From Firmicutes bacterium UBA3572 (GTDB lineage: Bacteria > Bacillota > Desulfotomaculia > Desulfotomaculales > Desulforudaceae), in contig DFNH01000003.1 in assembly GCA_002375985.1 (NCBI GenBank), positions 1 through 43,138 on the forward strand: a stretch of 43,138 bases of DNA. Direction: 5' to 3'. Positions within the stretch are counted from its first letter, which is position 1, and each line of letters starts with the position of its first letter. The notes below the pieces were generated by a model. That model was not told the origin of the DNA. It did no database searches and saw only the letters and a list, made by a program, of their open reading frames with translations. The translations under genes were made by a program, and so were the position numbers. Below, in pieces: positions 31,796 to 40,085 of the stretch.

Positions 31796-31844
31796 ACAAA
31801 AAACAAAAGACGGGTAGGGTTACCTTTCGGCGTCCCTACCCGTC
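31796..31844 (-). terminator. Strong terminator of the low-GC membrane protein gene
   Basis: GACGGGTAGGG (31809-31819) pairs perfectly with CCCTACCCGTC (31834-31844), 11 bases; on the minus strand the stem is followed by CTTTTGTTTTTTTG. It lies 60 bases after the stop of the minus-strand gene at 31904. Confidence 0.85.
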
Positions 31845-31903
31845 GGCGGTGCTTAAAAGCCGGCCACCGCCGCGATCTGGGCAATGTGTTCGTCAAGAAC
31901 CAG

Positions 31904-32245
31904 TTAATCCTTTTTATGTTTAATTTTAATACAACTAATATCCTCTGTTTTTATAAGTATAGATTCTTTTTGATCTTGCAAATGCACCCACCCGCTTTCA
32001 ACAGAGACCAATGTGCCTTTATGTAACTGGTCGTCATAAGTATAAATTTCACAATTTTCGCCTATAAAATTTGTGACATATTTCCCCATATCTTCCAGAT
32101 CATTTTCTCCTTTCGGTATTTTTTTGTCCAGCCTTCTTACGCTGTCTTGCGTTTCCCGAATCTTTCGCTCACATGTACTTACTTGAGTCATCACAACTAT
32201 TGCCATTATAAATCCCATCAAGCCAAAAATCGAAAAGGCTTCCAC
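31904..32245 (-). CDS. Small single-pass membrane protein, low GC
   Basis: 113 residues from GTG 32245; AAGGAG lies at 32258-32263. An N-terminal hydrophobic helix (FGLMGFIMAIVVM) is followed by a basic/acidic coiled-coil-like stretch and a beta-rich domain (CEIYTYDDQLHKGTLVSVES, then GWVHLQDQKESILIKTEDIS) of SH3/Sm-like character. Base composition is well below that of its neighbours, which suggests recent acquisition. Function unknown. It has its own terminator at 31796. Confidence 0.75.
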   Translation of the reverse strand: MEAFSIFGLMGFIMAIVVMTQVSTCERKIRETQDSVRRLDKKIPKGENDLEDMGKYVTNFIGENCEIYTYDDQLHKGTLVSVESGWVHLQDQKESILIKTEDISCIKIKHKKD

Positions 32246-32282
32246 TTTTCAACCAATCTCCTTCACCGGTATTAGCGGGCTG

Positions 32283-33788
32283 CTAGCCTGGCGGCGGCAG
32301 GATTTCCAGTAGGGCGGCCGGCATCCGGTCTCGGTCCACCACGGTGTGGTGACGAACCGCTTTTCGCTTCAAATCGCGCAACCCCCGGGGGATCTCCAGG
32401 CCGGTTTTGGCGGCCAGGATTTCCAACAGCTCAAACTCGCTCTTCTGTTCGGCTTCGGCATCACCGAAGAGGGCACGGGCCACCGCCTGGTTGAACTTGA
32501 AGGGACTGGCGGTGGAGACGATCACCGTTGGCGTTTCGTCACCGGTAACCGCCCGGTACTTGTCGTAGACGGCCTTGCCCACCGCGGTGTGGGGGTCGAG
32601 CAGGTAGCGGTATTCCCGCCAGGTGTCGCGGATTTCGCGCAGGGTGGTTTCCTCATCCGCAAAGTCCGACCAGAAGAGGCCGGTCACCAGAGCATGGGTG
32701 GCCGGATCCACCTGGTAGCTTCCATTGGTTTGTAGTTCGGCCATCCAGCTATGCACCCGCTCCGCGTCCCGGTCGGTCAGTTCGTACAGCAGCCGCTCCA
32801 AGTTGCTCGAAATCAGAATATCCATGGACGGCGAAATCGTCCGGTAAAAAGTCCGGTTGCGGTCGTATCTGCCGGTGCGGATGAAATCGGTGAGTACGTT
32901 ATTCCGGTTCGCGGCGCAGATCAACCGGTGCACCGGCAGACCCATGCGCCAGGCATAGAAACCGGCCAGGATGTTGCCGAAATTGCCGGTGGGCACCACG
33001 TAGTTTACGGGTTGCCCGGGTTTGATTTCACCGCGGTTGGCCAGGTCCAGCCAGGCCGAAAAGTAGTAGGCGATCTGGGGAACGAGGCGGCCCCAGTTGA
33101 TGGAATTGGCCGAGGAAAAGCGGCGTTTCTGGCGGTGCAAAGCGGCGTTGATGTCCGGGTCCGTGAAAATCGCCTTTACACCGCTCTGGGTGTCGTCGAA
33201 ATTGCCCCGCACGGCGATTACGTGTACGTTTTCACCCTCCTGGGTGACCATTTGGAGACGCTGCATTTCGCTGACGCCTGCGGCGGGGAAAAACACGATG
33301 ATCCGCATGCCGGGCACATCCCGAAAACCCTCCAGGGCGGCCTTGCCGGTGTCCCCGGAGGTGGCGACCAGAATGACCGTTTCGGCCGTCTCCCCGGTCT
33401 TGACCATCGCCCGCTTGAGCAGGTGCGGCAGGATTTGCAGGGCCATGTCCTTGAAGGCGCAGGTCGGCCCGTGCCACAGTTCCAGGAAGTGCAACCCGGC
33501 GGCGGCGGTGTGCACCGGGGCGATGGCGGCGTCGCCGAACCTGTCGGTGTTGTAGGCGTGCGCCACGCTTCCCGCGATTTCGGACCGATCGAAGTCGGGT
33601 AGGAAGCGGCCCAGGATTTCCGCCGCCCGCTGCCGGTAGTCCAGCCCGGCCAGCCGGTCCAGGTCGGCGGCACCCAATGGCGGAATCCGTTCGGGTACGA
33701 ACAGGCCTCCGTCGGGCGCGATGCCCTGTTTTATCGCTTCCGCGGCCGGTACAGGCCGTGACCGGCCCCTGGTGCTTTCGTACAACAT
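32283..33788 (-). CDS. thrC: Threonine synthase
   Basis: 501 residues from ATG 33788; an upstream ATG (33827) lacks a binding site. It converts O-phosphohomoserine to threonine with PLP. The PLP lysine is about Lys113 in HGPTCAFKDMALQIL; the phosphate-binding SGDTGKAALEGF and the PTGNFGNILAGFYA motif follow. The length (about 500) and the N-terminal YESTRGRSRPV mark the long class II form found in enterobacteria, fungi and some clostridia. No hom or thrB gene is adjacent. No T-box motif is seen upstream. Confidence 0.95.
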   Translation of the reverse strand: MLYESTRGRSRPVPAAEAIKQGIAPDGGLFVPERIPPLGAADLDRLAGLDYRQRAAEILGRFLPDFDRSEIAGSVAHAYNTDRFGDAAIAPVHTAAAGLHFLELWHGPTCAFKDMALQILPHLLKRAMVKTGETAETVILVATSGDTGKAALEGFRDVPGMRIIVFFPAAGVSEMQRLQMVTQEGENVHVIAVRGNFDDTQSGVKAIFTDPDINAALHRQKRRFSSANSINWGRLVPQIAYYFSAWLDLANRGEIKPGQPVNYVVPTGNFGNILAGFYAWRMGLPVHRLICAANRNNVLTDFIRTGRYDRNRTFYRTISPSMDILISSNLERLLYELTDRDAERVHSWMAELQTNGSYQVDPATHALVTGLFWSDFADEETTLREIRDTWREYRYLLDPHTAVGKAVYDKYRAVTGDETPTVIVSTASPFKFNQAVARALFGDAEAEQKSEFELLEILAAKTGLEIPRGLRDLKRKAVRHHTVVDRDRMPAALLEILPPPG

Positions 33789-34309
33789 CTCCGAGTTAGC
33801 CCCCTTCAAGCTTCGGTTCAACCCCATTAAACAACATGCCAGCCACCGGCGTCAAAAGCAGTAAACATCGGGGGGCACCAGACCACCGTCAACGGTCAAA
33901 AACAGCCGGCTAGATTTTGCGTTCTGCCGCCCCGTAACTTCACCCGGCGAATTCTGCCGCTCAAAGACCCCAGAAGCAACTCGCTTCCGGCAGGCACCTC
34001 GCTCGGGGACTACAGAGCCGTGCCTCTGTCGCGGCCGGCCCTCTCAGGCTTCCCATTCGCCGCTCGAGACCGGAGTCTGGCCATTGGCTGGTCTTTCTTT
34101 GACAGTCCGGCCCATATTGAAGATATACTGTATCTAATCTATTCCCAGTGCTACCGGCGCCGGAACAACCAGATCCAGAGCCGGGCAAGCCGGGGTGTTA
34201 GCCACATCCAGCGCTGGGTGGCGAGTTGAGGAAGGGGGGATGCCGGTGAACTGACCATGCAGACGAACATATCCTTCGCGCAGAGAATTAAGTTCGGGAG
34301 GTGAACACG
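33789..34309. other. thrC-usp divergent intergenic region
   Basis: 521 bases without a supported gene. Several short inverted repeats occur (for example GAAGC...GCTTC near 33974-33989 and AGACC...TGGTCT near 34068-34095). No T-box (GGGTGG-type) motif is found on the thrC side. The right part carries the promoter at 34099 and the usp binding site GGGAGGT (34296-34302). Confidence 0.4.
34099..34129 (+). promoter_or_regulatory. Candidate promoter of the usp-symporter operon
   Basis: A perfect TTGACA (34099-34104) is followed by TATACT (34124-34129). The spacer is 19 bases, 2 longer than ideal. The distance to the start (about 180 bases) would give a long leader. Confidence 0.4.
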
Positions 34310-35062
34310 GTGTTTCAAAGAGTACTGGTAGCGGTTGATGGGTACGCGCCGTCTCTGGGCGCGGCCAAGAAAGCAGTGGAAATAGCGAGCCGGGATGGTT
34401 CAGAAGTGGTGGCGGTCCAAGTGGAAGAAGATCTGCCGCTGCTCCCGGAGGAAAAGAACGCGGAAGCAGTCGCCCTGAAAGGGGCTGGGCAGCAGCCTCT
34501 CACCGCCGAGCCGCTGGACACGGTTGCGGCCTTTGGCAGAAAGCACGGGGTTGCTGTCAAGACCGTCAAGAAAGTCGGCCGCGTTACGGCCACCATTCTC
34601 AGCCTGGCAAAAGAAGTAAAATCGGATCTTATTATCGTCGGGGATTCCGGACGGAGAGGGCTGCAAAAGCTGTACTTTGGAAGCGTGGCCCAGGCCGTTG
34701 CGGAGCACGCGCCCTGCCCCGTCCTGATCGTAAAGAAGGACACGGTTGACATTACCGATCTGCTGTCCGTTTTGCCCAAGGCGGAGGCGCCTGAGCCGGA
34801 AGCACCCGTCTCGCCGGTTTTCCAGCCGGCGGTGTTCCGGAGGAATCTGGTGTTCGCGGGCGGCCTCCTGGCGTTGTATGCCCTGGTATATTTTGGGTCC
34901 GCTCTGTTGACTTCGGCCCCATTTAAGGACACGGCCGCTTTGGAGGTGCTCGGGCTGCCTCTCGCCATCTGGTTGGGATGGATAACCTTTGTTAGCGGCG
35001 TGGTCGTTGTCAGAATTTTCCTAGCAAGGTCAAACCACAAGGGGGCTGGATCCCATGGATAA
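34310..35062 (+). CDS. UspA-domain protein fused to a two-helix membrane module
   Basis: 250 residues from GTG 34310, 7 bases after GGGAGGT. Residues 1-140 are a universal-stress domain (VLVAVDGYAPSLGAAKKAVE, then the ATP-binding IIVGDSGRRGLQKLYFGSVA). After a Pro/Glu-rich linker, residues 185-240 form two membrane helices (LVFAGGLLALYALVYFGSAL, then LPLAIWLGWITFVSGVVVV), like the small DUF485/DUF4212 subunits that accompany sodium:solute symporters. The stop overlaps the symporter start. The fusion suggests a nucleotide-responsive regulatory subunit of that transporter (inference). Confidence 0.85.
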   Translation: MFQRVLVAVDGYAPSLGAAKKAVEIASRDGSEVVAVQVEEDLPLLPEEKNAEAVALKGAGQQPLTAEPLDTVAAFGRKHGVAVKTVKKVGRVTATILSLAKEVKSDLIIVGDSGRRGLQKLYFGSVAQAVAEHAPCPVLIVKKDTVDITDLLSVLPKAEAPEPEAPVSPVFQPAVFRRNLVFAGGLLALYALVYFGSALLTSAPFKDTAALEVLGLPLAIWLGWITFVSGVVVVRIFLARSNHKGAGSHG

Positions 35063-36671
35063 TCCGATTGCTTTAACCATTGTCGTCCTGAGCATCTTCT
35101 TGACAATGTACATCAGCTACTATAACCGGCGATACGCGCGGACTACGGCGGAGTTCTACGTTGCCGGGGGAAAAATACCGTGGCGGCTCAACGGCGTCGC
35201 CATGCTTGGTGACTACTGCAGCGCGGCCAGTTTCTTGGGTGTCGCGGGCGCGGTAGCCCTGGTCGGCGTCGATGGCTGGTGGTTAGCGCTTGGCTTTTTC
35301 GCGGCGTGGATCGTGCTCCTCCTGGTGATGGCCGGGCCGCTGAAGAGCGTGGGCAAGTACACCGTCGCGGACGTGCTGGCCGCCCGTTTCGGCGAAAAAG
35401 AGCGCGGCATCAGAATCGTGGCGATGCTCAGCACCTTGGTCCTGTGCATGTTTTACCTGGTGCCGCAAATAGTCGGGGCCGGACATCTTTTCAAGCTCTT
35501 GCTCGGTTGGGACTACCTGCCCACCGTTCTGGCGACCGGTACGCTCATGGCGGCCTACGTCATCATGGGCGGCATGCGGGGCACAACTTATAACCAGGCC
35601 ATCCAGGGGATTGTCCTCTTCGGCGCGATGCTGCTCCTGCTAATAGCAGTCAGTGTCACCCACTTTGGGGGCAATCCCCTGGCGATCATCGACAAAGGTC
35701 AGGAAATGGTTCCGCCGGCGGTGGTGGCGAAGGAAGAAGGAGCAGTCGAAATGCTGGCTCAGATGGAAACGGCGGAGGCCGCTGCCGCGGTTACTGCGGC
35801 CAGGGAACTGATGGCCGATGCGCCTAGCGCCTTGACTCCAGGAGTCCAGCTACGAGACTTGCTGAACCAGGCGAGCCTGGTCCTGGGACTCTTTTTGGGC
35901 GTGCTCGGGCTGCCGCACATCTTGATCCGGTTCTACACCGTGCGGGACGCGACGGCCGCCCGGAGAAGCGCGGAGTTCACGATCTGGGGGTTGGCTATAT
36001 TCTACGCGGCGGTGTTCTTGGTTGGCCTGGCCGTGATGTACGTTCTCTATCCCACGCTGGTCCAGCTCCTGGCCGAAGGCCAGACGGGCGTGGCGCGGAA
36101 TATGTCTCTCCCGATGCTCGGGGAATTGCTGGGCGGAGAAGTGGCCCTCGGTATTATCGCGGCCGGCGCGCTGGCGGCAATGCTGAGTACGTCATCCGGA
36201 CTTCTCATTTCGGCGACTACCAGTCTGGCCCACGATCTTTACGCCGCCATTCTGAAACCGCAGAGCACCGACCGGGAACGAGTGATCTTTGCCAAAACCG
36301 GCGCGGGAATCTTGGCCGCCCTGGCCATCGGCCTCGCTGTTTGGCTCCGGGACCAGAATGTGGCCGTACTCGTCGGGATGTGCTTTGGCATCGCGGCCAG
36401 CACTTTTGCCCCGGCCCTGGTCTTCGCCGTCTGGTGGACCCGGCTGACCAGACAGGCGGTTATGGCGGGGATGGGGGTGGGCCTGGTGACTTCGGTGGTG
36501 TTTACCTTTGCCAGGTTCTTCAATCTGCCCGATTTCCTCGGGATCCCGGTACTGGCCAACCCGGCGCTCTACGGCGTTCCGGTGGCCGTGTTCACCACCG
36601 TCCTGGTTACCTACCTGACGAAAGATACCGGGCGCGTGGAGGAATTCCTGGCTTCGGCCCACAACAACTAA
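35055..36671 (+). CDS. Sodium:solute symporter (SSS family, ActP-like)
   Basis: 538 residues with about 13 membrane segments; ATG 35055 lies 9 bases after AAGGGGG and overlaps the preceding gene by 8 bases. SSS landmarks are YYNRRYARTTAEFYVAGGKIP, GDYCSAASFLGVAGAVAL (Na-binding region), and the AAMLSTSSGLLISATTSLAHDLY motif of the acetate/pyruvate branch (ActP, MctC). A hydrophilic loop (about residues 215-275) is longer than usual. The likely substrate is a short-chain monocarboxylate such as acetate, by family resemblance only. Confidence 0.92.
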   Translation: MDNPIALTIVVLSIFLTMYISYYNRRYARTTAEFYVAGGKIPWRLNGVAMLGDYCSAASFLGVAGAVALVGVDGWWLALGFFAAWIVLLLVMAGPLKSVGKYTVADVLAARFGEKERGIRIVAMLSTLVLCMFYLVPQIVGAGHLFKLLLGWDYLPTVLATGTLMAAYVIMGGMRGTTYNQAIQGIVLFGAMLLLLIAVSVTHFGGNPLAIIDKGQEMVPPAVVAKEEGAVEMLAQMETAEAAAAVTAARELMADAPSALTPGVQLRDLLNQASLVLGLFLGVLGLPHILIRFYTVRDATAARRSAEFTIWGLAIFYAAVFLVGLAVMYVLYPTLVQLLAEGQTGVARNMSLPMLGELLGGEVALGIIAAGALAAMLSTSSGLLISATTSLAHDLYAAILKPQSTDRERVIFAKTGAGILAALAIGLAVWLRDQNVAVLVGMCFGIAASTFAPALVFAVWWTRLTRQAVMAGMGVGLVTSVVFTFARFFNLPDFLGIPVLANPALYGVPVAVFTTVLVTYLTKDTGRVEEFLASAHNN

Positions 36672-37150
36672 CTAGCACGGTGCGCCGGCAAAGGCCGCAT
36701 GCGCCGAGCACCCCCCGGCTGCTTAAAACATCCGGGGTCCAGAACCAAAAGTGTGCGCCCGTGCTAGAGACGCCCGATCCCTCAACGGAGTCTGGTGCGT
36801 CTTAACCGGACGGCATGTGAAAGAGCAACCCACCCCTTCTGATGGGGGTGGGTTGTGTCTTGGGCTCCAACAGTAGGGTGAAGCAACGTAGGCGGTCGGG
36901 TCGCCGAAGCAAAGTGTTTTGTGCCCCGGAATTAACGGGCACACTAGGTGGGAGGGAGGTATTGCCTAATGGCAGAATACCGGTGCTGCCCGTACTACCG
37001 AAGGAAAAAGAAGCCGAGCCCCCGGGGTTGGGTGGGGGGCTTGCGCCCTGAACGGGCTGCCCATTGAACGGAACCTGCACCGGTGGTAAGACCGGAGAAG
37101 GAAACGGCCGTCGGAACGAGAATTAGGATGATGGTGATCCGAAGGTTTTA
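36672..37150 (+). other. 479-base non-coding region with several strong stem-loops
   Basis: No gene is supported. Stems seen are: CTAGCACGG-T-GCGC (36672-36685) with GCGCCCGTGCTAG (36755-36767), 13 pairs with a one-base bulge, enclosing CCCCGG/CCGGGG (36713-36718/36732-36737); GCAACCCACCCC (36825 onwards) with GGGGTGGGTTG (about 36845-36855); GTGCCC/GGGCAC near 36919-36942; and AGCCCCC/GGGGGCT near 37017-37043. The 36825 hairpin could end symporter transcription, though no T-run follows. The density of stems suggests a structured RNA, but none of the families I can recall (RNase P, SRP, 6S, cobalamin or c-di-GMP riboswitch) fits. Confidence 0.4.
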
Positions 37151-37657
37151 GTGTCGCAGGTGATGCCGGTGGACCGACTGACGGCCCTTGTGCCGCAAGA
37201 ACTGTTGGTCATGTTGATCGCGGCCGCCCCGGTGATCGAAATCCGCGGGGCGATTCCCTTCGCCCAGGGGGTTTTCGGTATGGAACCACTCCGGGCCCTG
37301 GCGTGGGCTTTCCTGGGAAACGTTATCCCGGTCGCTTTTCTGCTTAGGTACCTGGGTCCGTTGTCCACGTTCCTATCCCGTCATTTCCCGGTTTGCCGGC
37401 GTTTTTTTGACTGGCTCTTCTCCCGCACCCGCAGTCGGAGCGACATTGTTTGCAAATACGGGCCCCTGGGGCTGGTGCTGTTCGTTTCGGTGCCGCTCCC
37501 GGCTACCGGGGGATGGACTGGTGCCATCGCCGCTTTTCTGCTAGGGATCAGTTTTCAGCGGGCGTTTCCGGCCATCGCCCTGGGCATCCTGGTGGCCGGC
37601 GTCCTGGTCACCCTGGCCGTCACCGGTACCCTGTCGGTTCTGGCGAACCTGGTCTAG
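37151..37657 (+). CDS. COG2426-family small membrane protein (putative small multidrug export)
   Basis: 168 residues, GTG start (weak AAGG upstream; ATG 37163 is an alternative). Four or five hydrophobic segments. Family motifs are APVIEIRGAIPFAQGVFGM near residue 27 and VPLPATGGWTGAIAAFLLGI near residue 115. The family is annotated as small multidrug export but this is poorly tested, so the transport role is uncertain. Single gene. Confidence 0.85.
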   Translation: MSQVMPVDRLTALVPQELLVMLIAAAPVIEIRGAIPFAQGVFGMEPLRALAWAFLGNVIPVAFLLRYLGPLSTFLSRHFPVCRRFFDWLFSRTRSRSDIVCKYGPLGLVLFVSVPLPATGGWTGAIAAFLLGISFQRAFPAIALGILVAGVLVTLAVTGTLSVLANLV

Positions 37658-37724
37658 TACACCAGTTACGGGAGGGGACGCAGCAACCGGGCAACCCCTG
37701 CCGGCTTTTGCCGCGTTTCCCGAG

Positions 37725-38554
37725 TCAGTTTTCGCTTATCCAGTGCCGTAGCACCCGCTTGAACCCCTCATTCAGGAAAGACAGTTTCCACAGGGCGATT
37801 TTTTCGAGCCGGTAATTCCGGACCAGCGCCAGCTTGGGTCCGACGCATTCGGGCGTCTCGTAGGCCGGATGATCAAAAGGCCCAAGACCAGTTTCCGCGC
37901 TGGGACGCCGGCCTCCAGGGCCAGGTAAACGGATTCCTCCACCTTGTCTAGCGGTTCCGGGGTGGGGCCGTAGTGGTACGACATGGTGACCAGGGCGTTC
38001 GCCCACCGGGACAGTGCGGTGTAGTCGTAACCCTGGAACCAGCCGTTCAGCGGGTGCAGGCACAGGTGCAACGCCTTGCGGCGCGGGGTGAGTTCCCTGG
38101 CCAGTTGCCGGACCAGCCGGTTGAAGTTCCGGCGCACGGCGGCCAGGGACTTGGCGTCGTGCCGGTTCCTGTTGCCGAGTCCCTCCAGGTCCAGGTTCAC
38201 CCCGTCGAAGGGTGCGGCCTCCCGGACGATCGCGGCCACCAGGCGGTCCACTCGGGCCCGGTCGGCCAGAAGCGTCTCCAGGCTAGGGCCGTCCAGGTAG
38301 GCCACCGTCATGTCTACGGGGAGCCGGTGCCGGCGGCAGGTATCCAGCACCGTTTCCCAGCCCCGGGGCCGGAGGGCATAATCATTGCTGGTGACGAGTT
38401 CCCCGGTTTCGTCGAGCGAAAACCAGACTACCGGGACACGGGTGACCAGGTCCAGGGCGCCCCGGGACGGGTCGACTTTCGGGAATTCGGCGCCGCACAG
38501 CACCGGCCAGTTGCCGTGCCAGGCGTAGAACCCGAGCACCTCCGGTTTTTGCAT
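37725..38554 (-). pseudogene. Glycoside hydrolase 18-like protein, frameshifted near the C-terminus
   Basis: From ATG 38554 (MQKPEVLGFYAWHG) the frame encodes a YaaH/YdhD-like chitinase-fold domain. The GH18 catalytic pattern is FDGVNLDLEGLGN (DxxDxE form), with WFSLDETGELVTSND before it and ALVTMSYHYGPTPEPLDKVE after. Frame continuity breaks at about 37875-37888, in a run of AAAA/GG/CCC: the first frame stops at 37772, while the next frame carries the natural ending (FDHPAYETPECVG, then IALWKLSFLNEGFKRVL) to 37725. One indel separates them. Such proteins often act on spore-cortex or cell-wall glycans. Sequencing error is the alternative to a pseudogene. Confidence 0.75.
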
Positions 38555-38574
38555 ACGCTTTCTCCTTTCGCTTA

Positions 38575-38960
38575 ATCAGAATGGTATCACTCCCCATAAT
38601 TTCCACCGGTTCCGGGAATGTGCTTCAGGCTGGAACTGCTGGCCGGGCGGTATGCCCTCAGTTCGTTCACCGTTCCCAGATTTTCCGCGAGTCGTCCTCG
38701 TCCAGCGCGCCCGTTTGAAGATTTTATCGCGAATCGGCTTGGTGAGTACCCGGAGCACCCGAACGTACCAAACCTGGTTCCCGGGGCGGAATGCTTCCGG
38801 ATCCTGTTCGGCGAGCACGGCATAAAAGATGAATGGCAACCTTCAGGGGAAACAGACGTAATCGGATCGAGGAGCATCATCTTCAGGCTAGGGCTTGCGA
38901 ATTTCGATCGCAATCCAATTACCTATCACTATGCGGCGACAGCGAAGGGGGTGCAAAGGT
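38575..38960. other. Gap without a convincing gene
   Basis: An open plus-strand frame of 114 codons (38618-38962) begins MCFRLELLAGRYALSSF, faintly like an ACT-domain start, but there is no ribosome binding site and the remainder fits nothing. Minus-strand frames are equally unsupported. It may be the remnant of a degraded gene. Confidence 0.3.
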
Positions 38961-38961
38961 G

Positions 38962-38984
38962 AAAAACCGCCGTTTGCACGGCGG
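38962..38984 (-). terminator. Terminator of the nitronate monooxygenase-like gene
   Basis: CCGCCGT (38967-38973) pairs with ACGGCGG (38978-38984); on the minus strand the stem is followed by TTTTT. It lies 25 bases after the stop of the minus-strand gene at 39009. Confidence 0.75.
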
Positions 38985-39008
38985 TGGCTGAGGTCGGATG
39001 AGCACTGG

Positions 39009-39953
39009 TCAGCAGGCCTTAAACTCCTGGATCAACCGCTCAAAGATCTTGCGTACCGGTAGAATTTCCTTGATTTTATAAACGTTCTTGCCGGCAAAGA
39101 CCAGCCCCTGCTCGAGCAGTCCGCGCGCGCTGTTTTCGAGCGCCTGAACAAGGCAGAAATCCTTGGAACAGACTTTCAGGCACTTGCGGCAGTTCTCCGG
39201 TTTGGGGAGGCCGCCGTTTTTCATCAGGGCGGTAAAGGTGTTTTTTAAGGCCCTTCCGGGCAGGCCCACCGGGCTTTTAATCAGGATCACGTCTTCGGCG
39301 CGGGCCTGGAGGTAGTGGCGCTTGAAAGCATCAGAAACGGTGCACTCTTCGCTCAGCACGAACCGGGTACCCATCTGCACCCCGTCGGCCCCCAGGCGCA
39401 CCATCTCGGCGATGTCCTGCCCGCTGACGATGCCGCCGGCCGCGATCACCGGGATACGCACCGCCTGGCGGATTTCGGGGAGAATTTCCACGGTGCTGCG
39501 TTCGGTGCCCAGATGCCCGCCGGCATCTCCGCTTTCGGCCACCACCGCGGCTGCGCCCAGCTTCTCCGCCAATTTGGCCAGACGGGCCGAGGACACGATC
39601 GAAACCACCGGTATGCCGCTCTCCCGGCCCCAGTCAAAAATGTCCCGGGAAAAGCCGGCCCCGGTAAAAACAACGTCAATCCGCTCTTTGAAGGCGGTAC
39701 GGACCAACTCCGCGAAGTTGCGGATGGCGAACATAATGTTGACCCCGATGATCCCCCGGGTCATAGTCCGGGCCTTGCGGATCTCCTCCCGCAGTTCCGC
39801 TGCGGACATTCCGGTCGCCCCGATTACCCCGATGCCGCCGGCGTTGGCCACAGCGGACACCAGGGGCGCCGTGGATACCCTGACGGCCATGCCGCCCTGA
39901 ATAATGGGGTAACGGGGAACCAAATTACCGATTTTCAATGTTGGAAAGTTCAA
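39009..39953 (-). CDS. Nitronate monooxygenase-like FMN oxidoreductase
   Basis: 314 residues from TTG 39953, with AGAGGAAG upstream. A TIM-barrel FMN enzyme: YPIIQGGMAVRVSTAPLVSA at the N-terminus, GVNIMFAIRNF, AESGDAGGHLG (phosphate/substrate loop), and VIAAGGIVSGQDIAEMVRLGADGVQMGTRF. Its closest relatives are the NPD/2-nitropropane dioxygenase group, near FabK. The C-terminal CRKCLKVCSKDFC cluster is unusual and could bind a metal or Fe-S centre. In anaerobes such proteins may be FabK-like enoyl-ACP reductases or have other roles; no fab genes are adjacent. Confidence 0.88.
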   Translation of the reverse strand: MNFPTLKIGNLVPRYPIIQGGMAVRVSTAPLVSAVANAGGIGVIGATGMSAAELREEIRKARTMTRGIIGVNIMFAIRNFAELVRTAFKERIDVVFTGAGFSRDIFDWGRESGIPVVSIVSSARLAKLAEKLGAAAVVAESGDAGGHLGTERSTVEILPEIRQAVRIPVIAAGGIVSGQDIAEMVRLGADGVQMGTRFVLSEECTVSDAFKRHYLQARAEDVILIKSPVGLPGRALKNTFTALMKNGGLPKPENCRKCLKVCSKDFCLVQALENSARGLLEQGLVFAGKNVYKIKEILPVRKIFERLIQEFKAC

Positions 39954-40000
39954 GACCGGGCTTCCTCTTTTCCTGAAAAATGTATTTTAACCTAAGATTC

Positions 40001-40029
40001 ATTAAAGCAGATAAGTGCCAGGTTGGCAA
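40001..40029 (-). promoter_or_regulatory. Likely promoter of the nitronate monooxygenase-like gene
   Basis: On the minus strand, TTGCCA (plus 40024-40029) and TTTAAT (plus 40001-40006) are 17 bases apart. The -10 box ends 48 bases before the TTG start at 39953. The surrounding sequence is AT-rich. Confidence 0.5.
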
Positions 40030-40085
40030 ATACTTTTTATATTTATTTATAATGGTATTTCCGTTTGAAAAGAAATTATGGCCTC

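Noticed and set aside
32751..33602. 283-codon plus-strand ORF antisense to thrC
   Set aside because: thrC on the minus strand is unambiguous, and the plus-strand translation shows no family features.
33789..34309. T-box riboswitch controlling thrC
   Set aside because: No T-box core motif or terminator/antiterminator pair was found on the minus strand upstream of thrC.
36826..36856. Hairpin as a confirmed terminator of the symporter
   Set aside because: The stem is strong but no T-run follows, so it is described only as part of the structured spacer.
38618..38962. 114-codon ORF with a faint ACT-domain-like start
   Set aside because: There is no ribosome binding site, the similarity covers fewer than 20 residues, and the rest does not fit any fold I know.
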